Shown here: positions 15,341 to 22,352 of the stretch, piece by piece
How positions within the stretch are numbered: position 1 is the stretch's first letter
Layout: each line of letters starts with the position of its first letter
Source: an uncultured Clostridia bacterium
GTDB taxonomy: Bacteria; Bacillota; Peptococcia; Peptococcales; Peptococcaceae
Direction: 5' to 3'
DNA length: 64,000 bases
Assembly (NCBI GenBank): GCA_944391625.1
Contig: CALXUG010000005.1
Location: 1-64,000 of the forward strand
Notes under the pieces: generated by a model
Told to the model about the DNA's origin: nothing
The model's input: the letters and a program-made list of their open reading frames with translations, nothing else
Databases searched by the model: none
Program-made: the position numbers and the translations under genes

Positions 15341-15413
15341 TTGGGGAGGCTCCCCAACAAGCATTTTTGCGGGTCCCTCGGGGCGCAAAAATAGCGAGTG
15401 TCTATACACTCGC
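15341..15413. other. Cluster of three perfect inverted repeats; candidate oriT or ssDNA hairpins
   Basis: TTGGGGA-GGC-TCCCCAA (15341-15357), ATTTTTGCG (15363-15371) with CGCAAAAAT (15384-15392), and GCGAGTGT-CTAT-ACACTCGC (15394-15413) follow one another directly, just after palindrome copy 8. No open reading frame crosses them convincingly. Stacked hairpins beside a relaxase gene are typical of oriT or of a single-strand origin; this assignment is inference. Confidence 0.5.
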
Positions 15414-15470
15414 CCTGCTTGCCGTTCCGTGCAACCCCGAAAATGGCACAAAAAAACGGAGTTCGCGTTT

Positions 15471-15839
15471 TCACACTTCCCCCGTTTCTTTGGCGTCTTT
15501 GATTGCCCGGATTATAGTTTCTACCAGCCGCAAGTCCTTTTCGTCCATAGTGTTGAGCATAATACTGATGCGCTTTTTGCAAGTGTCATCAGCACTTGTG
15601 TCTGGATAAAAGAACTGATCCACCGATATACCGAACCTTGTCACCAGTTGATAAAAGATGTTCAAGCTGGGATGTTGGCCGTCGTTTTCGTGGTACATGA
15701 CGGTGCGGGGATCGCGGTCAATAATATATGCCAGTTGCTCCTGTGTCATCCCGCTGGCTTCACGCGCCCGCTTGATAGCGAGCCCTATATCATGGAAATC
15801 AAATTTGCGCTCATCGCGTTCAAATTTCATAGACATCAC
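15471..15839 (-). CDS. XRE-family transcriptional regulator
   Basis: 122 residues. Helix-turn-helix D-I-G-L-A-I-K-R-A-R-E-A-S-G-M-T-Q-E-Q-L-A-Y-I-I lies near residues 16-39, with T-V-M-Y-H-E-N-D-G-Q-H-P-S-L-N as the recognition/stabilising region and a C-terminal helical segment. This regulator type is a usual resident of clostridial ICEs downstream of the relaxase and may control element genes rather than the adjacent redox operon. It is transcribed toward the relaxase. The exact start among three nearby Met codons is uncertain. Confidence 0.8.
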   Translation of the reverse strand: MMSMKFERDERKFDFHDIGLAIKRAREASGMTQEQLAYIIDRDPRTVMYHENDGQHPSLNIFYQLVTRFGISVDQFFYPDTSADDTCKKRISIMLNTMDEKDLRLVETIIRAIKDAKETGEV

Positions 15840-15932
15840 CCAATGTAATTTTACATTTCAGGTGTTAGTATTTGAACGACTTACCTTTTTATACTACCTC
15901 ATATTTATTTTCATGTCATGATATACATATTC

Positions 15933-16382
15933 TCATTCTTTTTTGGCCGCTCGCTCTAAAATATCGTGGAACTCTGCGGGTACATCTTCTTTGGAAATAC
16001 TATCGTGGACAGCGCAAGTCCCGGCATTTTTTGCCGTTTCATAGTACCAATATTTATAATCCAACATATGAAGTGTATTTTGCATCTGTTGGATTTGGGC
16101 CTGCACGACTTTTCGCTGACGGTCAACCAGCTCGAGGCGTTGTTCAATGGTGGAGTCACCCTCCATACACCAGTCCACAAATTTTTTGATTTCCTTGATT
16201 GGCATTCCAGTCTGCTTTAGGCACTCAATGATATGCAGCCAACTAAAATCTTCATCCTTAAACATCCGAATGCCGCCACCAGAACGCTCCACAAAGGGGA
16301 GCAGTCCCTCTTTGTCATAATAACGCAAAGTAGATGGAGCTATATTCAATATCTTCGCCATTTCTCCAACGGTATAAAGCAT
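15933..16382 (-). CDS. MerR-family regulator of the redox operon (cargo module 2)
   Basis: 149 residues from ATG 16382, preceded by GGAG at good spacing; a reading from 16418 adds 12 poorly conserved residues. The N-terminus M-L-Y-T-V-G-E-M-A-K-I-L-N-I-A-P-S-T-L-R-Y-Y is the winged MerR DNA-binding domain. A coiled-coil dimer helix covers residues ~80-120. Cysteines occur near residues 54, 71 and 130, so thiol sensing of electrophiles, as in AdhR/NmlR-type members, is possible but unproven. It is divergent from the aldo-keto reductase operon and probably activates it through the 19-bp-spacer promoter between them. Confidence 0.87.
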   Translation of the reverse strand: MLYTVGEMAKILNIAPSTLRYYDKEGLLPFVERSGGGIRMFKDEDFSWLHIIECLKQTGMPIKEIKKFVDWCMEGDSTIEQRLELVDRQRKVVQAQIQQMQNTLHMLDYKYWYYETAKNAGTCAVHDSISKEDVPAEFHDILERAAKKE

Positions 16383-16426
16383 CGTATCATCTCCAACCTG
16401 TTCATAAATTATTTTCAAATCAGGTC

Positions 16427-16457
16427 TTGACTTAAACCTGACTTTAAGTTGTATTCT
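16427..16457 (+). promoter_or_regulatory. MerR-type promoter of the redox operon
   Basis: TTGACT (16427-16432) and TATTCT (16452-16457) are separated by 19 bases instead of 17, the hallmark of MerR-activated promoters. Within lies a perfect inverted repeat ACTTAAA (16430-16436) and TTTAAGT (16443-16449) around CCTGAC, the likely MerR dimer site. Confidence 0.87.
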
Positions 16458-16522
16458 TTAGGTGAACTTGCAAAAGCGATTATAGCATTACACAGAATTA
16501 TCGTCAATAGGAGGACACCAAA

Positions 16523-17392
16523 ATGGAATATAATAAAATACTGGAAGAAACCTATACCCTCGCAAATGGCGTGGATATTCCGAAGCTGGGACTTGGTACA
16601 TGGTTTATCCCGGATGATCAGGCTGCGTCCGCCGTCCGGGAAGCAGTAAAAATCGGCTATCGTCACATCGACACCGCGCAGGCTTACGAAAATGAGAGCG
16701 GCGTGGGAGAGGGCATCCGTACCTGCGGCATTGACCGTGAAAAACTATTTGTAACCACAAAGCTGGCTGCCGAGATTAAAACCTATGAGGGTGCAGCAGA
16801 GGCCATTGACGGCTCCCTTGCCAAAATGGGCTTGGATTATATTGATCTGATGCTCATTCACAGCCCTCAGCCTTGGACAGATTTCCGGGGCGGCGATTAT
16901 GCTGAAGGCAACCGCCAAGCATGGCTGGCCTTAGAGGATGCCTACAAAGCGGGCAAACTACGGGCTATTGGCGTATCCAATTTCAAGGAGCAGGATGTGG
17001 AGAACATCCTATCGTCCTGCACGGTTGCACCGATGGTCAACCAGCTTCTTGTGCATATCGGCAATACGCCCGCTGCTCTGATGGAATACTGCCGGGAAAA
17101 AAACATCTTGGTTGAGGCATATTCCCCTGTGGCTCACGGTGAAATCATGAAGCACCCGGAAGTAGCTGTAATGGCAGAAAAATACCATGTAACCATTCCG
17201 CAGCTTTGTATTCGTTATGATTTGCAGTTGGGCGCACTTCCTCTGCCTAAGACGGCAAATCCGACGCACATGAGCGATAATGCGAAGCTGGACTTTATCA
17301 TTTCTGAGCAGGACATGGAAACTTTGAAAAGCATGAAGCCGCTGAAGGACTATGGCGAGTTTAGTGCTTTCCCTGTGTTCAGCGGCAAATAA
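16523..17392 (+). CDS. Aldo-keto reductase (cargo module 2)
   Basis: 289 residues with a clear TIM-barrel AKR signature. G-Y-R-H-I-D-T-A-Q-A-Y-E-N-E gives catalytic Asp and Tyr near residues 50-55, T-T-K-L gives the Lys near 84, and L-M-L-I-H-S-P-Q-P-W gives the His near 116. Reduces aldehydes or ketones using NADPH in the cytosol. GGAGG precedes the ATG. First gene of a six-gene plus-strand operon driven by the MerR promoter, so it is likely induced by reactive carbonyls or quinones (inference). Confidence 0.9.
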   Translation: MEYNKILEETYTLANGVDIPKLGLGTWFIPDDQAASAVREAVKIGYRHIDTAQAYENESGVGEGIRTCGIDREKLFVTTKLAAEIKTYEGAAEAIDGSLAKMGLDYIDLMLIHSPQPWTDFRGGDYAEGNRQAWLALEDAYKAGKLRAIGVSNFKEQDVENILSSCTVAPMVNQLLVHIGNTPAALMEYCREKNILVEAYSPVAHGEIMKHPEVAVMAEKYHVTIPQLCIRYDLQLGALPLPKTANPTHMSDNAKLDFIISEQDMETLKSMKPLKDYGEFSAFPVFSGK

Positions 17393-17417
17393 CATTCAAT
17401 CACAGGAGAAACTCAAT

Positions 17418-17804
17418 ATGAGTAAAACAGTTGATTTTCTGCATGAAGCAGAGGTGTTCTATCATGCAACGGTAGATGGAGCCCAAGCACAGGTGCGCCC
17501 CATCAATTCTGTCATGGTGTATGATGGAAAAATCTATTTTGAGACAAGCAACAAAAAGGCCATGTATCGCCAGATGCTTGAAAATCCCAATATCGCAGTC
17601 TGCGGTATGGCTGGCTCCCGGTGGCTCCGGCTCACCGCCAAGGTGGTCATGGATGAGAGCGACGAGGCTAAGCGGGCAATCTTCGAGGCAATCCCCGCCC
17701 TCAAAGAAGTGTATTCCTATGAGGAGCTTGTCCCTTACTATATTACCGACATGAACTCGGTTGTATATTCTTTTGGCACAGAGCCGGTTGTGTTGGATGA
17801 CTGA
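17418..17804 (+). CDS. Pyridoxamine 5'-phosphate oxidase-like flavin protein
   Basis: 128 residues with the split-barrel layout of the PNPOx-like superfamily: G-A-Q-A-Q-V-R-P-I-N-S-V-M-V-Y-D-G-K-I-Y-F early, then S-N-K-K-A-M-Y-R-Q-M and R-W-L-R-L-T-A-K-V-V. These small proteins bind FMN or F420/heme and reduce diverse substrates. AGGAG lies upstream of the ATG. It is second in the redox operon, 25 bases after the aldo-keto reductase. The actual substrate cannot be read from sequence. Confidence 0.82.
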   Translation: MSKTVDFLHEAEVFYHATVDGAQAQVRPINSVMVYDGKIYFETSNKKAMYRQMLENPNIAVCGMAGSRWLRLTAKVVMDESDEAKRAIFEAIPALKEVYSYEELVPYYITDMNSVVYSFGTEPVVLDD

Positions 17805-17822
17805 TTTACGGAGGAAATAAAA

Positions 17823-18545
17823 ATGAACAGACCTTATATTTTTTGCCACATGATGACCTCTCTTGATGGAAAGATCATGGGCAACTACATGGAAACTGCC
17901 GAGGGCGCTGCCGCCGGGGATGTGTTTTACAACATTTCTTTTGGCAAAAATCCTTATTACAAACATCAAGGCTGGCTCTCTGGCAGAGTGACCACCGATG
18001 ATAACTTCACCTTCTATGAAAAGCCTGAGCTGGATGAAAACGCCCCGTCCGTCCCCGAAGGGGATTTCGTGGCAAAGCCCCATGAACCCATGTACTATGT
18101 CTCTGTTGACCCCTCTGGTAAGCTGGGCTGGAAGAGCTGCGACCTGACCTACATTGACACCCATGCCCATGTGCTGGAGGTGCTGACGGAAAAAGTCAGC
18201 AACGCATACAAGGCATTTCTGCGGAAGCTGGGCATCTCCTATATTATCGCCGGAGAAGATACCTTGGACTATGCTGTGGCAATGGAAAAGCTGAAAAACC
18301 TGTTTGGCATTGAAACGCTGATGCTTGGCGGCGGCGGTGTGCTGAACTGGTCGTTTATCCAAGCTGGAATGTGCGACGAGGTCAGCGTGGTCATCGCTCC
18401 CTCCGCTGATGGTTCCTCCGAGACGCCTGCTCTCTTTGCTACAAGGGGCGGCCTTGCTACTGACAAGGCGGTTGGATTTGAGCTGCAAAGCGCAGAAGTA
18501 AAGGACGGCGGTAGCGTATGGCTGCGGTATCTGGTAAAGAAGTAA
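17823..18545 (+). CDS. RibD C-terminal/dihydrofolate reductase-like protein
   Basis: 240 residues. The N-terminus R-P-Y-I-F-C-H-M-M-T-S-L-D-G-K-I-M-G and a late L-M-L-G-G-G-G-V-L-N-W-S-F motif are characteristic of the RibD_C/DHFR-like NADPH-binding family. Members outside riboflavin or folate synthesis are general reductases. GGAGG precedes the ATG. It is third in the redox operon, between the PNPOx-like and cupin genes. A biosynthetic role is unlikely because no riboflavin genes are nearby. Confidence 0.85.
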   Translation: MNRPYIFCHMMTSLDGKIMGNYMETAEGAAAGDVFYNISFGKNPYYKHQGWLSGRVTTDDNFTFYEKPELDENAPSVPEGDFVAKPHEPMYYVSVDPSGKLGWKSCDLTYIDTHAHVLEVLTEKVSNAYKAFLRKLGISYIIAGEDTLDYAVAMEKLKNLFGIETLMLGGGGVLNWSFIQAGMCDEVSVVIAPSADGSSETPALFATRGGLATDKAVGFELQSAEVKDGGSVWLRYLVKK

Positions 18546-18556
18546 GGGGGACAAAT

Positions 18557-18958
18557 ATGGATTTGGAGAAAATCAGCATTTTCCCCACCGGGGAAAAGAA
18601 CGAGGCTTTTGCAAGGTATTTTGTGGGACAGAGCTATCTGAATATGCTCTCCACAGAGCGGGTAGTTATCGGGAATGTAACCTTTGAGCCGGGGTGCCGC
18701 AACAACTGGCACATTCATCACAAAGGCGGTCAGATTTTGCTTTGCACCGCCGGGCGTGGATACTATCAGGAATGGGGCCAGCCTGCACAAGAGCTACATC
18801 CCGGCGATGTGGTCAATATTCCTCCTGAGGTCAAGCATTGGCACGGTGCAGCTCCCGACAGTTGGTTTGTCCATCTGGCGGTGGAGGTTCCCGCAGAAGG
18901 CGCATCCAATGAATGGCTGGAAGCAGTTTCGGACGAAGAATACAATAAGCTGATTTAA
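18557..18958 (+). CDS. Cupin-domain protein
   Basis: 133 residues. Cupin motif 1 is present as N-N-W-H-I-H-H-K-G-G-Q (metal ligands His-x-His, Gln replacing the usual Glu region) and motif 2 as H-P-G-D-V-V-N-I-P-P-E-V-K-H-W-H-G. This is the YP/DUF86-independent small cupin type that often accompanies carboxymuconolactone decarboxylase and aldo-keto reductase genes in anaerobes. A metal-dependent isomerase or dioxygenase-like role is possible. It lies 12 bases after the previous gene and 16 before the next. Confidence 0.85.
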   Translation: MDLEKISIFPTGEKNEAFARYFVGQSYLNMLSTERVVIGNVTFEPGCRNNWHIHHKGGQILLCTAGRGYYQEWGQPAQELHPGDVVNIPPEVKHWHGAAPDSWFVHLAVEVPAEGASNEWLEAVSDEEYNKLI

Positions 18959-18973
18959 GCAGGAGGATGTAAT

Positions 18974-19294
18974 ATGGCAAAGCAGACTGCTGGGCGTGAT
19001 GCCCTTGGAAACTTTGCTCCCAAGTTTGCGGAGCTGAATGACGATATTTTATTTGGCGAGGTATGGAGCCGGGAGCAGCAGCTTTCTCTCCGTGATCGGA
19101 GTATCGTGACCGTTGTTTCTCTGATGGCGCAGGGATTGGTGGATAGCTCTTTCCGCTATCATTTGGAGACAGCAAAGAAAAACGGTGTCACCGCAGACGA
19201 GATGGCCGAAATTCTGACCCACGCCGCTTTCTATGCTGGCTGGCCCAAGGCGTGGGCTGCATTTCGTATGGCTAAGGAAGTATACGGAGACTGA
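18974..19294 (+). CDS. Carboxymuconolactone decarboxylase (AhpD-like) family protein
   Basis: 106 residues. R-D-R-S-I-V-T-V-V-S-L-M-A-Q-G and H-L-E-T-A-K-K-N-G-V-T-A-D-E-M-A-E-I-L-T-H-A-A-F-Y-A-G-W-P are the family core. The AhpD C-x-x-C redox pair is absent, so a peroxidase-partner role is unlikely and this fits the decarboxylase-like subgroup. Preceded by AGGAGG. Fifth gene in the redox operon; small proteins of this kind usually form hexamers in the cytosol. Confidence 0.87.
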   Translation: MAKQTAGRDALGNFAPKFAELNDDILFGEVWSREQQLSLRDRSIVTVVSLMAQGLVDSSFRYHLETAKKNGVTADEMAEILTHAAFYAGWPKAWAAFRMAKEVYGD

Positions 19295-19306
19295 CGGAGG
19301 ATCACG

Positions 19307-19783
19307 ATGAAAACATTGATTTTGTATTATTCCTACGGCGGAAATACAAGAAAAATCGCACGGATGCTCCAACAGGAAATTGGGGGCGATTTGGAAGAAA
19401 TTGAAACGGTAAAGCCCTATACTGGATCATACAACGCCATCGTAGATCAGGGACAGCGAGAAATCGACAGCGGATTTATGCCAGCGATCAAGCCCTTAAA
19501 GGCTGATATTTCCGACTATGACTGTATTGTGTTGGGAAGTCCTGTCTGGTGGTACACCTTTGCCCCAGCGGTGAAAACCTTTCTGCACAATCATGACCTG
19601 TCTGGTAAAGTGGTTTATCCGTTTGCGACCAACGGCGGCTGGATCGGACATACATTCAAGGACTTTGAGAAAGCCTGCCCTCAAGCGGTAGTAAAAAACG
19701 GATTAAATATCCGCTTTGATGAAAAACGGTTGAATACGAATGAAAAAACAATCCGAGAATGGGCAGCGCTGTTGAAAAAGTAG
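19307..19783 (+). CDS. Flavodoxin-like protein (cargo module 2)
   Basis: 158 residues. L-I-L-Y-Y-S-Y-G-G-N-T-R-K-I-A is the FMN phosphate loop; V-L-G-S-P-V-W-W-Y-T-F-A-P-A and F-A-T-N-G-G-W-I-G-H are the flavin loops. It is paralogous in type to the flavodoxin of cargo module 1 but clearly divergent in sequence. Last gene of the redox operon; followed by several terminator-like hairpins. Likely supplies low-potential electrons to the other reductases, which is inference. Confidence 0.87.
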   Translation: MKTLILYYSYGGNTRKIARMLQQEIGGDLEEIETVKPYTGSYNAIVDQGQREIDSGFMPAIKPLKADISDYDCIVLGSPVWWYTFAPAVKTFLHNHDLSGKVVYPFATNGGWIGHTFKDFEKACPQAVVKNGLNIRFDEKRLNTNEKTIREWAALLKK

Positions 19784-19839
19784 TTTTCACTCATTCTATC
19801 CCATGTGATAACAAAGACAATAACTTATTATTCTGCCGC

Positions 19840-20022
19840 ACGACGGCAAAAGAAAAAAAAGCCGTCGTATAGCAGATGATTTGACACGCAACTAAGAAGC
19901 GGCGGTTTTGATTGTTCAATCAGAGCCGCCGTTTTCCTTATGAAAAATTGGAATATGGGGGGCGTGTTAAAGTCGCCCTTTTTTGAGGACACGGCGGTAT
20001 CCGGGAGGTATCGTCGTGTTCA
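19840..20022. other. Gap with several hairpins after cargo module 2
   Basis: Three to four stem-loops lie in the 520-base gap after the flavodoxin gene. They are ACGACGGC/GCCGTCGT (19840-19868), GGCGG/CCGCC with a T run (19901-19936), GGGCG/CGCCC followed by T6 (about 19961-19985), and a longer GU-containing stem near 19987-20022. At least the second and third resemble terminators of the redox operon. No gene is convincing here. Confidence 0.55.
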
Positions 20023-20141
20023 TTTTGTTTTTTCACACTACCCATGATCTTCATCTGCTAAAAAAAGCGTAGCGCCCCCTCCGGGATCGTCTGGCTATGA
20101 ACATGAAATTAGTCAGTACATTAAATGTAATTATTTTTCGT

Positions 20142-20181
20142 GCGTCCGTATAGCGTCATGCTGTGCGGACGCTTTTCTTTT
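20142..20181 (+). terminator. Terminator-like hairpin before palindrome copy 9
   Basis: GCGTCCG (20142-20148) and CGGACGC (20166-20172) followed by TTTTCTTTT. Confidence 0.7.
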
Positions 20182-20192
20182 ATCCTTTGCCA

Positions 20193-20217
20193 GCTTCGAG
20201 ACACTTTGTCCCGAGGT
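20193..20217. repeat. ICE palindrome, copy 9 (degenerate, CTT spacer)
   Basis: GCTTCGAGACA, CTT, TGTCCCGAGGT. Two to three mismatches from the perfect form. It lies between a terminator and the sigma/recombinase chimera and is the right edge of cargo module 2. Confidence 0.8.
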
Positions 20218-20305
20218 TGGTAGAGGCGGCCCCGGCTGCCGATCCCCGCCGTCCCTCCGTCCAGATCGCCACCTGTCACCCAAAATCTGAACGGAGGAAA
20301 AGATA

Positions 20306-21427
20306 ATGACTACAATCAATTTGAAAGATTTTTACTCTTGGTACTTAACCGATGAATATATTGAGGTTTCCGATGAAGTGGCTGCGGTGTTCTTGGCCGA
20401 TGTCCGTTATGAGATGGCCTACCAGCGGCGGCTCTCCCGCCACAAGGCGCAGTATTCTCTCGACTGTGACGATGGCATCGAATACTCCGCTTGTCTGCAT
20501 GAGCCTACGCCCCAAGAATTGTTGGAGCGTATGGAGCGGTTTTGCCTTTTGTGGAACGCCCTCAACTCTTTGCCCGAAGCACAGGGCCGCCGCCGTGTGA
20601 AAAGCTACAAGGTACATGAGATTGAAGCCGTCCCCGAGGATGAATGGGTAACGGTTCCCGATACCCACGAAGCCATTATCGACAAGGAGTCCTTTGAAAA
20701 GGTACAGGCGCTTTTGAAGCGTGATACCCGGTCAGCACCTAAAAGCCGGGAACTTCACCTGTTCAGCGGGTTTTTACGGTGTGCCGACTGCGGCAAGGCC
20801 ATTACCCGGAGCCAGAGCGGAAAAAATGTCTACTACGCTTGTTCTACTTACAAAAACCGTTCCCGGCTGGCTTGCTCCATGCACTCTATCAAGCACAACC
20901 GTCTGGAGGCCGCCGTCCTGTTTGCCATTCAACAGCAGGTGCATTTGGCGGTTTCCTACTCAGAGCTGGTGGCTCGTATCAATTCGGCTCCAATCAAAAA
21001 AAGCCAGTCTTTCCGACTGGACGATTTGATTACCACCAAGGAGCGGGAGCTGGCAAAAGTCACCCGATACAAGCAGTCTATTTATCAAGACTGGAAAGAC
21101 GGTGAAATTACCCAGCAGGAATACCGCACCATGAAAGCCGACTACGAACAGCAGTCCCAGCGGCTCTCCGATATTCTGGAGCGGCTGACCGCTGAACGGG
21201 CTGAACTGGCAAATGGCGTTGATCAAGAACACCCGGCGCTGGTGGCCTTTATGAAGTTTGAGAACATCGACGGGCTGTCCCGCGAAATCCTTATTGAGCT
21301 GATCGACCACATCAAGGTTTATGAAAACGGCAATATTAGCGTTCGCTTCAAGTTTGCCGATGAACTTCGCAAGATTGCGGAATACATTGAAATCAACACC
21401 ACAACCGATCCCGCCGTAGCGGGCTGA
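20306..21427 (+). CDS. In-frame chimera: sigma-factor-like N-terminus fused to serine-recombinase C-terminus
   Basis: 373 residues. Residues 1 to ~97 (M-T-T-I-N-L-K-D-F-Y-S-W-Y through L-N-S-L-P-E-A-Q-G-R-R) match the start of the small sigma-70-like proteins of clostridial ICEs. From ~98 on it matches the C-terminal half of a large serine recombinase: T-V-P-D-T-H-E-A-I-I-D linker, zinc ribbon R-C-A-D-C-G-K-A with its second Cys pair, then a long coiled coil. The sigma DNA-binding region and the recombinase catalytic serine domain are both missing. A deletion most likely fused two neighbouring genes, removing the integrase activity expected at this ICE end. GGAGG precedes the ATG, so the fusion can be translated. 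Confidence 0.8.
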   Translation: MTTINLKDFYSWYLTDEYIEVSDEVAAVFLADVRYEMAYQRRLSRHKAQYSLDCDDGIEYSACLHEPTPQELLERMERFCLLWNALNSLPEAQGRRRVKSYKVHEIEAVPEDEWVTVPDTHEAIIDKESFEKVQALLKRDTRSAPKSRELHLFSGFLRCADCGKAITRSQSGKNVYYACSTYKNRSRLACSMHSIKHNRLEAAVLFAIQQQVHLAVSYSELVARINSAPIKKSQSFRLDDLITTKERELAKVTRYKQSIYQDWKDGEITQQEYRTMKADYEQQSQRLSDILERLTAERAELANGVDQEHPALVAFMKFENIDGLSREILIELIDHIKVYENGNISVRFKFADELRKIAEYIEINTTTDPAVAG

Positions 21428-21495
21428 GCCCGCTACACACCCTTTCGACAGTGTGTTTTCCTAATAGGAAACATTCATAAGAACTAGATAAACTT

Positions 21496-21529
21496 GCAGG
21501 AGCAAAATCATTTGTTCCTGCTTTTTTTC
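21496..21529 (+). terminator. Terminator after the recombinase chimera
   Basis: Eleven-bp stem GCAGGAGCAAA with TTTGTTCCTGC (one G-T pair), loop ATCA, followed by eight T. Confidence 0.88.
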
Positions 21530-21806
21530 GTCTTGATTTCATAAAAAACAAAATTTGGCGTGATAATCCATCCCAATTTAGAGTTTTTGCAAAGGATAGG
21601 CCAGCCTTATGCACGCAAACTAGGGAGATGTTTTGTTGCCGTTGTCGAGATTGAAACGGACAGATGCGCAGTCTGTCTAGCCGAACTGGACGCAGTCCAA
21701 AGTGAGGCAGACATACAAGCAAATGTCCGGTGCCCGACGCTTTTCTGGTCGGGTACGCGGGCAAGCAACAAACAATCTTCCGATAATGGAGAATTGCAAA
21801 CAAAAA

Positions 21807-21822
21807 TGTTTCACATGAAACA
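21807..21822. promoter_or_regulatory. parS-like site (ParB/Spo0J binding)
   Basis: TGTTTCACATGAAACA differs at one central base from the canonical parS form TGTTTCACGTGAAACA. It lies in non-coding DNA next to the ICE junction. ParB boxes are normally near oriC and tolerate few changes, so binding is plausible but unproven. Confidence 0.5.
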
Positions 21823-22046
21823 TAGTTATTAACCAAATAAATTGCAAACAGCAAGATTTTATCCATGACAGCAGGGCTGGCAATAAACAGTATCCCGACA
21901 ATGCAGCATCACAAACAATGGTTAATACGATACTTTCGTTTTGTTGTTTGTGTAATTGGTGTGGTAAAATTGCTATAGATTTTTCTGCCGGTGGAAAAGT
22001 TATGGGGAAATGAGAACTTTACAGTATTTGCTACGATATTTTACGG

Positions 22047-22075
22047 TTGACGAATAATTTTTTCTGTGCTAGGAT
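22047..22075 (+). promoter_or_regulatory. Promoter of the putative antitoxin RNA
   Basis: TTGACG (22047-22052) and TAGGAT (22070-22075) with a 17-base spacer; predicted start near 22082. Confidence 0.6.
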
Positions 22076-22081
22076 ATAAAT

Positions 22082-22195
22082 ACAAAGAGAGTAACCGCGG
22101 CGTACGGCTAATACGCTGATAAACGGTTTTCTCCCTATACGATGAGACTATTCGCCCATCTGGCTAAGGATTAAGGCGGATAGTCATTTTTATTT
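22082..22195 (+). ncRNA. Putative type I antitoxin RNA
   Basis: The transcript would run from about 22082 to a strong terminator: GACTATTCGCC (22146-22156) pairs with GGCGGATAGTC (22175-22185), followed by ATTTTTATTT. It converges on the 25-aa toxin gene, so the 3' ends of the two transcripts would overlap, as in TxpA/RatA-type systems. The 5' part shares GAGAGTAACC and a following TTTTC-TCCC block with the toxin mRNA leader, hinting at origin from a duplicated promoter. No open frame is present in it. Confidence 0.6.
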
Positions 22196-22212
22196 ATAAG
22201 ACTTGGGCCTTG

Positions 22213-22290
22213 TTACTTGCGTAGCAAGGCGATAACAGCGACAAGCAGAGTCAATGTTGCGATAATCGCCCCATATAATTCGTATGTCAT
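22213..22290 (-). CDS. 25-aa holin-like type I toxin
   Basis: M-T-Y-E-L-Y-G-A-I-I-A-T-L-T-L-L-V-A-V-I, then A-L-L-R-K: one hydrophobic helix with a short basic end, matching the putative holin-like toxin (Hol_Tox) family of Bacillota, which act on the membrane when overexpressed. A very strong ribosome site, GGGGAGGTGATAACG, precedes ATG 22290. The site lies close to a CCTCCC/GGGAGG hairpin in the leader, which could mask it. Below usual gene-finder size. Opposed by the putative antitoxin RNA at 22082-22195. Confidence 0.75.
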   Translation of the reverse strand: MTYELYGAIIATLTLLVAVIALLRK

Positions 22291-22352
22291 CGTTATCACC
22301 TCCCCTCAAAGGGAGGAAAACCGCCTACCGTTTTTGGTTACTCTCATGTGGT

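Larger units (their letters stand above)
21428..22080. other. Non-coding gap at the ICE/chromosome junction
   Basis: About 650 bases without a convincing gene. Composition shifts from the GC-rich ICE to AT-richer chromosome. A terminator lies at 21496-21529 and a parS-like site at 21807-21822. Small open frames on both strands here lack ribosome sites and family resemblance. The exact attachment site cannot be defined from one junction. Confidence 0.5.

Noticed and set aside
14243-15451. 402-codon minus-strand frame over the relaxase
   Set aside because: Shadow of the relaxase; includes the palindrome and hairpin cluster, with no start signal or motifs.
17400-18554. 384-codon minus-strand frame
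   Set aside because: Covers three well-supported plus-strand redox genes with good ribosome sites.
21560-21832. 90-codon plus-strand frame near the ICE junction
   Set aside because: No ribosome site, no recognisable family, ends over the parS-like site; a gene remnant cannot be excluded but is not supported.
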